Below are positions 1 through 7,368 of a stretch of 11,129 nucleotides of DNA, piece after piece. The notes under the pieces were generated by a model. That model was not told the origin of the DNA. It searched no databases and saw only the letters and a list, made by a program, of their open reading frames with translations. Made by a program: the position numbers and the translations under genes. Numbering within the stretch: the stretch's first letter is position 1; each line of letters opens with the position of its first letter. Origin of the DNA: Pseudomonadota bacterium (lineage in GTDB: Bacteria > Myxococcota > UBA9042 > PHBI01); NCBI GenBank assembly GCA_005772945.1, contig SXIE01000142.1:1-11129 (forward strand). Direction: 5' to 3'.

Positions 1-2
1 AC

Positions 3-368
3 CTCGAGAGCGCGGTGATGGACCTTCTTTGGAGCGAAGGCGCGGCCGACCCCAAAGCGGTTCACGCGGCGCTCGGGCCTTCGCGCCGGATTACGCTCAA
101 CACCATTCAATCCACGCTCAAGCGGCTCTTCGAGAAAGGGCTTCTGGTCCGGGAGAAGGTGAGCCATGCCCACCTCTACCGGCCCGCCTCGACGCGCGAG
201 GGATACCATCGGACGCTTATCGGCGCGCTCGCCGGCGGTGATCCCGATTCGCTCGTGGCTGCGTTCGTCGACATGGCCGAGCGCGCCGGTCCCGAGCACT
301 TGGCGCGCCTCGAAGCGCTGGTTGCCGCGCGCCGCAAGGTCTTGCGCAAGCGAGGGGGCGGCGCATGA
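3..368 (+). CDS. BlaI/MecI/CopY-family transcriptional repressor (5' end outside window)
   Basis: Winged-helix repressor of the penicillinase-repressor family, which binds operator DNA as a dimer and is inactivated either by a partner protease or by a metal. The frame is open from base 3 and reads LESAVMDLLW before the first in-window start codons (GTG 15, ATG 18). This matches the conserved family opening, so the true start lies a little upstream. The recognition-helix region TLNTIQSTLKRLFEKGLL and the wing (HAHLYRP) are clear, followed by a C-terminal dimerisation helix region. The sequence SLVAAFVDM aligns with the BlaI/MecI segment holding the Asn-Phe bond cut on induction; here the pair is Ala-Phe (codons 261-266). 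The stop overlaps the next gene's start as ATGA, so it is co-translated with the M56 peptidase. Family is secure; target genes (its own operon with the efflux genes) are inferred from position. Confidence 0.9.
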   Translation, partial: LESAVMDLLWSEGAADPKAVHAALGPSRRITLNTIQSTLKRLFEKGLLVREKVSHAHLYRPASTREGYHRTLIGALAGGDPDSLVAAFVDMAERAGPEHLARLEALVAARRKVLRKRGGGA

Positions 369-1360
369 GCTTCCTCGCGACAGTCGCAGCCTTGCTCTGC
401 GCGGCGCTACCTGCGCTCGGCGTCGGATGGCTCATCGCCTTCGTCGCCAGCCGCCTGACGCCGCGCGTCGCCGCCGCGACCGCGCGCGCGACCCCGGAGC
501 GTCGCCATCGGGCCTTCGTGGCGCTGGCGATGGCACCGTCGATCCTCGCACTTGCGACGTTCACGGCCGCGCTGCTGCCGCCGCTCGTGTCTCTTTTCGT
601 GCCCGCGTTCGATCACTGCCTCGAACACGACGATCATCATTTTCATCTGTGTTTTCGGCACATGCCGTCGGCGTTGACCTCGGGGCTGGCGCAGGGAGTA
701 GCGCTCGGATCGGTCGTGCTGGGATCGGTCGCGCTGCTGCGGGCATCCATGCGCGCACGACGCCGTGCGCGCGCATGGCGCAGTCTCTTGCTCACGTCCC
801 GCTACGAGCCCCTGCTGGGCGCGCATGTCGTCGCACTCACGACCCCGCTCGCGTTCACTGCGGGCCTGTGGCGTCCGCGCGTCTTCTTGTCACGAGCGCT
901 CGTTCACGACGCTGACGCCGAGACGCTCGCGATCGTGCTCGCCCACGAACACGCCCATGCGCGCCGACGTGACGTTCTGGTGGCGGCGGTCGCCGCGTGG
1001 GGTCTCCGCCTCTTCGGTCGCCGCACGCGCGCGCGACTCCAGGCCGAGCTGGCGCTCTCGGCCGAGCGCGCAGCCGACGAATGTGCCGCCCACGCGAGCG
1101 GGGACCGGCTTGCGGTGGCGGCGGCCATCATTCGCGTCGCGCAGCATGTGGGCGCGGCCCCGCAGCTCGGGGTCGCCCGGGCCAACTTCGGCGCCGGCCA
1201 CATCGACGCGCGCGTGGCCGCCCTCATGGCGCCGCCGGCCACCGTGACCGGGCGCGCGGTGGCACTGGCCGTCCTCGGCGCGACGGCCCTCGGGTTGCTC
1301 GTCGCCGCCGGTCCTCTCCATCAGTTGATCGAAAGCCTGGTCGGGCGGTTCGTGCGATGA
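365..1360 (+). CDS. M56-family (BlaR1/MecR1-like) membrane zinc metallopeptidase with His/Cys-rich loop
   Basis: 331-aa integral membrane peptidase, probable partner that inactivates the BlaI-type repressor encoded just upstream. Hydrophobic segments lie at about 3-28, 52-80, 103-126 and 298-316. Arg-rich stretches at 30-49 and 129-139 mark the cytoplasmic sides, giving the BlaR1 topology with the protease domain inside the cell. The zinc motif HEHAH (residues 194-198) sits in VLAHEHAHARRRD, and ERAAD (234-238) supplies the expected third-ligand region. The BlaR1 penicillin-sensor domain is absent: only about 15 residues follow the last membrane segment. Instead, the predicted extracytoplasmic loop between segments 2 and 3 carries H84, C85, H88, H91, H92, H94, C96 and H99, a likely metal-binding site. 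GAGGGGG (352-358) is a good Shine-Dalgarno for this ATG. Overlaps both neighbours by ATGA. The family call is strong; the metal-sensor role is inference. Confidence 0.88.
   Translation: MSFLATVAALLCAALPALGVGWLIAFVASRLTPRVAAATARATPERRHRAFVALAMAPSILALATFTAALLPPLVSLFVPAFDHCLEHDDHHFHLCFRHMPSALTSGLAQGVALGSVVLGSVALLRASMRARRRARAWRSLLLTSRYEPLLGAHVVALTTPLAFTAGLWRPRVFLSRALVHDADAETLAIVLAHEHAHARRRDVLVAAVAAWGLRLFGRRTRARLQAELALSAERAADECAAHASGDRLAVAAAIIRVAQHVGAAPQLGVARANFGAGHIDARVAALMAPPATVTGRAVALAVLGATALGLLVAAGPLHQLIESLVGRFVR
614..661 (+). other. His/Cys-cluster coding segment (candidate metal-sensing loop)
   Basis: Codons for residues 84-99 of the M56 peptidase. Eight of these sixteen residues are His or Cys, with several Asp and Glu among them. 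The cluster lies in the loop that the positive-inside pattern places outside the cytoplasmic membrane. Metal binding is inferred from composition; which metal (Zn, Cu, Co, Ni, Cd) cannot be read from the sequence. Confidence 0.55.
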
Positions 1361-2640
1361 AGCGGGTTGCCTGGACCTTCGTGCAGCTCTTGTTGTCGGT
1401 CACGTTGGCGCGTGCCTCGGAGCCAACGCCGGAGCCCGGCGCCAGCGCGCCGCGCCTGACCGAGGCCGAGCTCCTCGTCCACCTCGTCGATGGTGGCGAC
1501 GATCCGCGGCTCCGTGTCTTCGCCGCGCGTATCGCGCACGCGCGCGCGCAGGTCGTCGGCGCGGGTGTCCTCGCGAATCCGACCCTGGCCTACGAGCGTG
1601 AGGAGCTCTTTCCCGACCGCGGATCGGTCTCGGAGAACACCATCAAGCTCGCCTGGCCCATCGACATCTCGGGCCGCCGAGGCCGACGAATCGCGGCCGC
1701 CGAGGCCGACGTTGCCGCCACCCACGCCGAGGTCGCGAGCGCGCGCAACGCGATCGTCCTTGACGCGCTGGCGCTCTTCGACGAGGCCGTCTATCAGCGT
1801 CTACGCGTCGCAGAGTGGTCCGCCGCGCGCGACGTCCTGGCCGAGCTCGTGGCGGTCGTCGCGAAGCGGGTCACGCGCGGCGAGACCGCGAGCTACGATT
1901 TGCAGCGTCTCGCGCTCGAGCTGGCCGCCCACGACGACGCGCTCGCGGGTGCCCAGCTCGAACGCGACACCGCTCAGCGCCGCTTGGCGATCTTGGTCGG
2001 AGATGACGGCGGTCGGCGTGACGCCGCCGGCACCCTCGGACTGCCGCCGGACAGCCTCGCTGGCGGCTGGGACGCATGGATTGGGGCCGAGCATCCGGAC
2101 GTCAAGGCGGCCACGTCGCGCAAGCGTGCCGCAGCGGCCGCACTCGGCGCCGCGCGTCGTGGTTGGGTGCCGGATCTGGTGATCGATGCGGGCCTCAAGA
2201 CCGCCGAGGGCATCGAGGGATCGAGCCTCGGTTACGTGGCGGGTATTTCTGTCGCCTTGCCGCTCTTCGACCGCGCCCAGGGCGACGAAGCGCGCGCACG
2301 TGCGGCGAGTGCCGAGGCCGAGGCGCAGCTTCAGGTGCTCGCGGCTCGGCTCGGGCCCCTGGCGCAGACGGCGGCCGAGGTGCTCGCGGCGCGAATCCTG
2401 CGCGCTGAGCGCTTCGCCGTGGAGCAAACCGAGCGCCTGCCGGCGCTGCTTCGTGCCGCCCGGGCGGCGTACCACGAGGGCGACCGACCGATCGGCGAGC
2501 TGATCGAGGTCCATCGAACGGCCCGCGACGTCGCCTTGCGTGCGCTCGATCTGCGCATGGAAGCGCGCGCCAGTGAGCTCGACTTGTGGCGCACGCTCGG
2601 GCGCCGTCTCCGTACCGACCGCGAGGGAGCCAATCCATGA
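1357..2640 (+). CDS. CzcC/CusC-type outer membrane efflux protein (TolC family)
   Basis: 427-aa outer-membrane channel subunit of a tripartite heavy-metal efflux pump; it would connect the periplasmic adaptor to the outside. The N-terminus is a secretion signal (MKR, hydrophobic core, cleavage likely after ARA at residue 20). The rest shows two long Ala/Glu/Arg-rich alpha-helical repeats typical of the outer-membrane efflux protein family, with the conserved opening NPTLAYEREELFP and an EHPDVKAA repeat-2 start. Length is normal for CzcC-type proteins. The ATG at 1357 was chosen because it starts the signal peptide and overlaps the M56 stop by ATGA; the same frame is open further upstream but that part shadows the M56 gene. 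Its stop overlaps the adaptor start in the same way. The family is clear; metal specificity is not visible. Confidence 0.88.
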   Translation: MKRVAWTFVQLLLSVTLARASEPTPEPGASAPRLTEAELLVHLVDGGDDPRLRVFAARIAHARAQVVGAGVLANPTLAYEREELFPDRGSVSENTIKLAWPIDISGRRGRRIAAAEADVAATHAEVASARNAIVLDALALFDEAVYQRLRVAEWSAARDVLAELVAVVAKRVTRGETASYDLQRLALELAAHDDALAGAQLERDTAQRRLAILVGDDGGRRDAAGTLGLPPDSLAGGWDAWIGAEHPDVKAATSRKRAAAAALGAARRGWVPDLVIDAGLKTAEGIEGSSLGYVAGISVALPLFDRAQGDEARARAASAEAEAQLQVLAARLGPLAQTAAEVLAARILRAERFAVEQTERLPALLRAARAAYHEGDRPIGELIEVHRTARDVALRALDLRMEARASELDLWRTLGRRLRTDREGANP

Positions 2641-4223
2641 GGTGTCGATCCTTCTCGTTCGAGGCTTGGTTGCTGGCGTTGTCGCTGTGGGTGGCCGGCT
2701 GTGGCGCCGAGCATGGTCATGAACAAGGCGGCCCCGCGGAGGCATCGCCCGATGAGCTGCCGGGTCAGTCGGTGACGGTGTGGGCCGCGCGCACCGAGCT
2801 CTTCATGGAGTATCCGCCGCTCATCGTCGGGCGCGAGACCGGGTTCGCGGCGCACGTCACGGAGATGCCGAGCTTCAGGGCGGTCACCGCCGGCAGCGTG
2901 ACGCTGACCGTGAAGCCGGCGAGCGGCGCGCCGTTGGTCGGCCGCGTCGATGCGGCGACGAGTCCGGGGATCTTCCGTCCCAAGGTGACGCCGACGGTGG
3001 TCGGTCCCTGCACGATGGAGATGGAGGTCACGGGCACGCAGCTGACCGAGCGATTCGAGGTCGGTCCGTGCGAGATCTTCGCCGACGAGGCGGCCGCGCG
3101 GAAGGCGCTGGGAGGGGAGGAGGAGCCTGCCGGGCGGATCTCATTCCTCAAAGAGCAGCAATGGAAGACGGCCTTCGCGACCGCGCCGGTGGCGCCTCTG
3201 CCGCTGCAACCCGAGCTGCGCGCCGTCGGGGAAATTCGTGCGGTGCCAGGGCGCGAGGTGCGCATCACGGCGACCGCGTCGGGCCGCCTGCAGTTCCTGG
3301 AATCGGCGCCCGTGATCGGCACGAAGGTCGAAGCGGGCCAGCTCCTGGCGACGATCGCGCTGCGCGGGACCATGGGTCGCGACGCGCCGACGCTCGACGC
3401 GGAGGTGCTCGTTGCGAGAGCCGAGCTGGACGCGGCCCAGGCGCAGCTCGGTCGGGCCCAGCGCCTTCTGGCCGAGGGCGCCGGGACGCCGCGTGCGGTC
3501 GAGGAAGCCGGCGCGCGCGTCAAGGTTGCACGGGCCGCGTTGGGCGGCGCCAGCGGGCGGCAGAGTCAGTTCCGGGCGGCCACCGCCGGGACCCAGCGGG
3601 ACGGGGACGCGAACGTGGTGCGCTTGGAGATCCGCACGCCGATAGCGGGGACGTTGGTCGCCGTCGAGGTCGCCTCGGGGCAGAGCGTCGAGGAAGGCGC
3701 GGCGCTCTTCACGGTCATCGATCTGTCGCGGATCTGGATCGTCGCGCAGGTGTTCGAGCCCGATATTCCCGCGATCGCGCAGGCCATGACGGCCAGGTTT
3801 CAGGTCGAGGGCTATCGCGAGCCGTTCGCGATCGATGCGTCGAACGGCCGGCGCGTGACGATCGGTCACGTGGTCGATCCGGAGACCCGCACGGTCGACG
3901 TCATCTTCGAACGCGACAACCCCGAGGAGCGCTTGCGGATCGGGCAGTTCGTAAGGGTCGCGATGGCGGTGGACGCCCCGCGCAGCGTGCTGGCGATCCC
4001 CGAATCGGCGATCATCGACGAGGCCGGGCGACCGATTGCCTACGTGATGGTCGAGGGCGAGAGCTTCGAGCGGCGCCCCCTCGCGCTCGGGATCCGCGCG
4101 GGCGGGCAGGTCGAAGTCCTCGCTGGCCTCGCCGCTGGCGAGCACGTCGTCACCGTCGGCGGCTACGAGATCAAGCTGACGGCCGCGTCGGGGATCATCC
4201 CGGCCCACGGTCACGCACACTGA
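2637..4223 (+). CDS. CzcB/CusB-type periplasmic adaptor lipoprotein (membrane fusion protein) with extra N-terminal domain
   Basis: 528-aa adaptor linking the RND pump to the outer-membrane channel. A lipoprotein signal ends in the lipobox VAGC (C22). Mature residues then include H26 and H28, and the protein ends AHGHAH, so both termini carry His clusters that could handle metal. Residues about 45-150 form an extra beta-rich domain containing two GPC motifs (C125, C144) before the adaptor proper. Next comes ISFLKEQQW, usual at the start of this adaptor family, then the barrel-sandwich halves (about 205-245 and 328-362) around an Ala/Glu/Arg helical hairpin (252-305), a beta-barrel (about 366-440) and a membrane-proximal domain (450-520). 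GAGGGAG (2623-2629) lies seven bases before the ATG, which overlaps the channel gene by ATGA. The adaptor assignment is strong; the N-terminal domain is described from sequence only. Confidence 0.9.
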   Translation: MRCRSFSFEAWLLALSLWVAGCGAEHGHEQGGPAEASPDELPGQSVTVWAARTELFMEYPPLIVGRETGFAAHVTEMPSFRAVTAGSVTLTVKPASGAPLVGRVDAATSPGIFRPKVTPTVVGPCTMEMEVTGTQLTERFEVGPCEIFADEAAARKALGGEEEPAGRISFLKEQQWKTAFATAPVAPLPLQPELRAVGEIRAVPGREVRITATASGRLQFLESAPVIGTKVEAGQLLATIALRGTMGRDAPTLDAEVLVARAELDAAQAQLGRAQRLLAEGAGTPRAVEEAGARVKVARAALGGASGRQSQFRAATAGTQRDGDANVVRLEIRTPIAGTLVAVEVASGQSVEEGAALFTVIDLSRIWIVAQVFEPDIPAIAQAMTARFQVEGYREPFAIDASNGRRVTIGHVVDPETRTVDVIFERDNPEERLRIGQFVRVAMAVDAPRSVLAIPESAIIDEAGRPIAYVMVEGESFERRPLALGIRAGGQVEVLAGLAAGEHVVTVGGYEIKLTAASGIIPAHGHAH

Positions 4224-4227
4224 GGGG
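4222..4227 (+). promoter_or_regulatory. Ribosome binding site of the RND pump gene
   Basis: GAGGGG six bases before the ATG at 4234. It begins in the last bases of the adaptor gene and spans most of the 10-nt spacer. This is the only same-strand junction in the window where the genes do not overlap, and it supports the start chosen for the pump. Confidence 0.6.
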
Positions 4228-4233
4228 CGTGCG

Positions 4234-7200
4234 ATGGATCGGATCATCCATTGGTCGCTCCGCAATCGACTCTTCGTCGCGGTGGCGACGCTGGCGCTGA
4301 TGCTCTACGGCGCACTGCGAGCGGTCGAGATGCCGGTCGACGTGTTTCCGGACCTGACGGCGCCGACGGTCACGGTCCTGACGGAGGCCCACGGCCTCGC
4401 CGCCGAGGAGGTCGAGGCGCTCGTCACGTTTCCGCTCGAGTCGGCCGTCAACGGTGCGACCGGGGTGCGGCGCGTGCGGTCGGCGTCGGGGATCGGGATC
4501 TCCGTCGTGTGGGTCGAGTTCGACTGGGGCATGGACATCTACGTCGCGCGCCAGATCGTGAACGAGAAGCTGCAGCTCGTCAGCGCGCAGATCCCGCCGG
4601 ACATCGGCCCGCCCGCGCTGGCGCCCATCTCGTCGATCATGGGCGAGATCTTGTTCGTCGCGGTCAAGGGCAAGGGGCTGGATCCGATGGCCGTCCGCGA
4701 GTCGGTCGACTGGGTCCTGCGCAAGCGCCTGCTCGCGTTGCCGGGGGTCGCGCAGGTGATCCCGATCGGCGGCGGGGTCCGCCAGGTCCAGGTCAAGGTG
4801 GACCCCTATCAGCTGCGTCGCCTGGGCGTGACGATGGACGACGTCGTGACCGCGCTCCAGCTCTCCAACGCGAACTCGAGCGGCGGCTTCTTCGTGCACG
4901 GATCGCAGGAATCGCTCATTCGCGGGATCGGGCGATTGTTGGGCAAAGAGGACGTCGCGCGGACCCCGATCGCGGTGCGTCGCGGCGTGCCGGTCACGGT
5001 CGGGCAGGTCGCCGAGGTGATCGATGGGCCGGGGATCCAGCGCGGCGAGGGCTCGTCGAACGGAGAGCCCGCGGTGGTGGTCGGGATCCTGAAGCAACCG
5101 GGCGCCAATACGCTCGCGCTCACGAAGCTGGTGGACGCGAACCTGGACGCCATCGCCAAGACGTTGCCAAAGGGCACGACCATCGACCGCGATGTCTTCC
5201 GCCAGGCCACGTTCATCGAGACCTCGGTCGGCAACGTCTCGGAAGCCTTGCGCGATGGTGCAATTCTGGTCGCGGTGATCCTGCTCCTGTTTCTGCTGGA
5301 TCTGCGCGCGACGCTCATCTCGCTGGCGGCCATTCCGGTGTCGATCATCGTCGCCGTCCTGGCGATGCAGGCGCTCGGGATCACGATCAACACGATGACG
5401 CTCGGCGGGTTGACCATCGCCATCGGCGCGCTCGTGGACGACGCGATCATCGACGTCGAGAACGTGGTCCGCCGCCTGCGAGAGAACGTCCAGCGACCCG
5501 AAAACGAGCGGCGCGCCGCCTTCAGCGTGATCTACGACGCGTCGCGCGAGGTGCGCGGCTCCATCGTCTTCGCGACGCTCATCGTCATGTTGGTCTTCGT
5601 TCCGCTCTTCTTCCTGTCGGGCGTCGAGGGGCGCCTCCTGTACCCGCTCGGGTTTGCGTACCTGGTCGCGATCTTCGCGTCGCTCATCGTTGCGCTGACG
5701 CTGACGCCGGCCCTGTGCGCCTTTGTGCTGTCGAAGGTTCGCGGGCTGCCGCACGGCGATACGTTTCTCGTGCGCGGCTTGAAGGCCGCGTATCGACCAT
5801 TCCTGAGGCTCTCGCTTCGCTGGCCCTGGGTCATCATCGGCGCGGCGCTGCTGCTCCTCGGCGGAACGGCCGCTTTGCTTCCGGGGCTGGGCAGGACGTT
5901 CTTGCCGGAGTTCAACGAGGGGGCGCTCACGATCAGCGCCGTGACGCTGCCAGGCACCTCGCGTCAGACCGCCGACGCGCGCGGCCGGCGCGGAGAGGAG
6001 ATCCTCCGCACGTTTACCGAGGTGACGTCGACGGCTCGCCGCACCGGGCGTGCCGAGCTCGACGAGCACGCCCAGGACGTGAATGCGGCCGAGATCGACG
6101 TTCGATTGGATCTCGGCGAACGCGACAAGGTGGAGCTGCTCGACGCGATGCGCAAGGCGCTGACCGCGGTGCCAGGGATGGTGATCACCATCGGTCAACC
6201 GATCTCGCACCGCATCGATCACATGCTGTCGGGCACGCGCGCGAATATCGCCATCAAGCTCTTCGGCGACGACATCGCCGTCTTACGCGTGAAGGCCGAG
6301 GAGATCAGAAAGGCGATGGCCCGCGTCGACGGCGCGGTCGACCTGTCGATCGAGCAGCAGATCGACGTCCCGCAGCTCGCGTTGGCCTTCGACCGCGAGG
6401 CGATCGCGCGCTACGGGCTCCGGACCGGTGAGCTGGCCAAGCGCATCGAGGCCGCCTACGCGGGTCACAAGGTCACGCAGATCCTGAACGACCAACGCAC
6501 CTACGACGTCATCGTCCGGTACGCCGACGCGCATCGCGCCGATGTCCAAGCGATCGGCGACACGCCGATCGACACACCCGCGGGTCCGAAGATCCCGCTG
6601 CGCATGTTGGCGCAGATCCGACCGGACTCGGGCCCCAACACGATCACGCGCGAGAACGTGCAACGCAAGATCGTCATCCAAGCCAACGTCAGCGGCCGCG
6701 ACCTGCGCAGCGTCGTCGACGCAATCCGTGGCGAAATCGAAGCGCGCGTGCACCTGCCAGACGGCTACTACGTGGTCTACGGCGGCCAGTTCGAGAGCGA
6801 GGCCGAGGCCACGCGCACGATCGCGATCCTGGGGATCTTCGTCATCGCGGGCATCTTCCTTCTGCTCTTCCTCGCGTTCCGCTCGGTGCGGCTGGCGCTC
6901 CTGACGATGGTCAATCTGCCGCTGGCGCTCATCGGCGGCGTGCTCGCGGTCAGGCTCGGTAGCGGCATCGTGAGCGTCGCGTCGTTGGTCGGCTTCATCA
7001 CGCTCTTCGGGATCGCGACGCGCAACGGGATCATGATGATCTCGCACTACGAGCACCTGCGTCGCGCCGAGGGCGCGAGTCTGGCCGAGGCGGTCCTCAG
7101 GGGATCGCTCGAGCGGCTCTCGCCGATCCTGATGACCGCGCTGTGCGCGGGGCTCGCGCTCGTGCCCTTGGTGTTGGCCGGCGAGGAGCCGGGCAACGAG

Positions 7201-7335
7201 ATCCAGGCGCCGATGGGGATCGTCATCCTCGGTGGGCTCCTGTCGTCGACCGCGCTGAACATGTTGGTCGTGCCCGCCTTGTACGGCCTCTTCGCGCGCC
7301 CAACCGCGACGCCGGACGCGCCCGCAGGCGCCTGA
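4234..7335 (+). CDS. CzcA/CusA-type heavy-metal efflux RND permease
   Basis: 1033-aa inner-membrane proton/metal antiporter, the motor of the tripartite pump. Length and layout fit the heavy-metal efflux (HME) branch of RND transporters: first membrane helix at about 10-30, porter loop to 335, helix block from 340 to 500, second porter loop from about 555 to 860, final helix block from 865 to 1020. Family signatures include MPVDVFPDLTAPTV near the N-terminus, HRIDHMLSGTRANIAIKLFG (659-678) and ATRNGIMMISHYEHL (928-942). The proton-relay helix reads AIGALVDDAIIDVEN (396-410): D402 and E409 match CzcA D408 and E415, but the position of CzcA D402 is Ala396, with extra Asp at 403 and 407. Substrate could be Cu/Ag or Zn/Co/Cd; the sequence does not decide. 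Last gene of the plus-strand operon. Confidence 0.93.
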   Translation: MDRIIHWSLRNRLFVAVATLALMLYGALRAVEMPVDVFPDLTAPTVTVLTEAHGLAAEEVEALVTFPLESAVNGATGVRRVRSASGIGISVVWVEFDWGMDIYVARQIVNEKLQLVSAQIPPDIGPPALAPISSIMGEILFVAVKGKGLDPMAVRESVDWVLRKRLLALPGVAQVIPIGGGVRQVQVKVDPYQLRRLGVTMDDVVTALQLSNANSSGGFFVHGSQESLIRGIGRLLGKEDVARTPIAVRRGVPVTVGQVAEVIDGPGIQRGEGSSNGEPAVVVGILKQPGANTLALTKLVDANLDAIAKTLPKGTTIDRDVFRQATFIETSVGNVSEALRDGAILVAVILLLFLLDLRATLISLAAIPVSIIVAVLAMQALGITINTMTLGGLTIAIGALVDDAIIDVENVVRRLRENVQRPENERRAAFSVIYDASREVRGSIVFATLIVMLVFVPLFFLSGVEGRLLYPLGFAYLVAIFASLIVALTLTPALCAFVLSKVRGLPHGDTFLVRGLKAAYRPFLRLSLRWPWVIIGAALLLLGGTAALLPGLGRTFLPEFNEGALTISAVTLPGTSRQTADARGRRGEEILRTFTEVTSTARRTGRAELDEHAQDVNAAEIDVRLDLGERDKVELLDAMRKALTAVPGMVITIGQPISHRIDHMLSGTRANIAIKLFGDDIAVLRVKAEEIRKAMARVDGAVDLSIEQQIDVPQLALAFDREAIARYGLRTGELAKRIEAAYAGHKVTQILNDQRTYDVIVRYADAHRADVQAIGDTPIDTPAGPKIPLRMLAQIRPDSGPNTITRENVQRKIVIQANVSGRDLRSVVDAIRGEIEARVHLPDGYYVVYGGQFESEAEATRTIAILGIFVIAGIFLLLFLAFRSVRLALLTMVNLPLALIGGVLAVRLGSGIVSVASLVGFITLFGIATRNGIMMISHYEHLRRAEGASLAEAVLRGSLERLSPILMTALCAGLALVPLVLAGEEPGNEIQAPMGIVILGGLLSSTALNMLVVPALYGLFARPTATPDAPAGA

Positions 7336-7338
7336 GCC

Positions 7339-7366
7339 CGCGATCGATCCGCAGCCCTCGATCGCG
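7339..7366. terminator. Perfect 9-bp stem-loop between convergent operons, candidate bidirectional terminator
   Basis: CGCGATCGA (7339-7347) is exactly complementary to TCGATCGCG (7358-7366) with a 10-nt loop. It lies inside the 33-nt gap between the RND pump stop and the tonB stop. No T-run follows on either strand, so it is not a classical intrinsic terminator. It may act as an RNA 3'-end stabiliser or in bidirectional termination; position between convergent genes is the main support. Confidence 0.5.
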
Positions 7367-7368
7367 CC

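Noticed and set aside
997..1356. Longer CzcC-like protein starting at 997
   Set aside because: The extension is an out-of-frame reading of the M56 peptidase, while the ATG at 1357 opens a proper signal peptide.
3141..4265. 374-codon minus-strand frame under the adaptor gene
   Set aside because: Low-complexity Arg/Asp-rich translation opposite a clear membrane fusion protein; a shadow.
4195..6222. 675-codon open frame on the minus strand inside the RND pump gene
   Set aside because: Its translation is a run of Arg, Asp, His and Gln without family motifs or hydrophobic pattern, and it is an antisense shadow of the strongly conserved pump frame, as expected at high GC.
4251..6431. 726-codon plus-strand frame overlapping the RND pump in another frame
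   Set aside because: Arg/Gly/Ala-rich out-of-frame reading of the pump; no recognisable domain.
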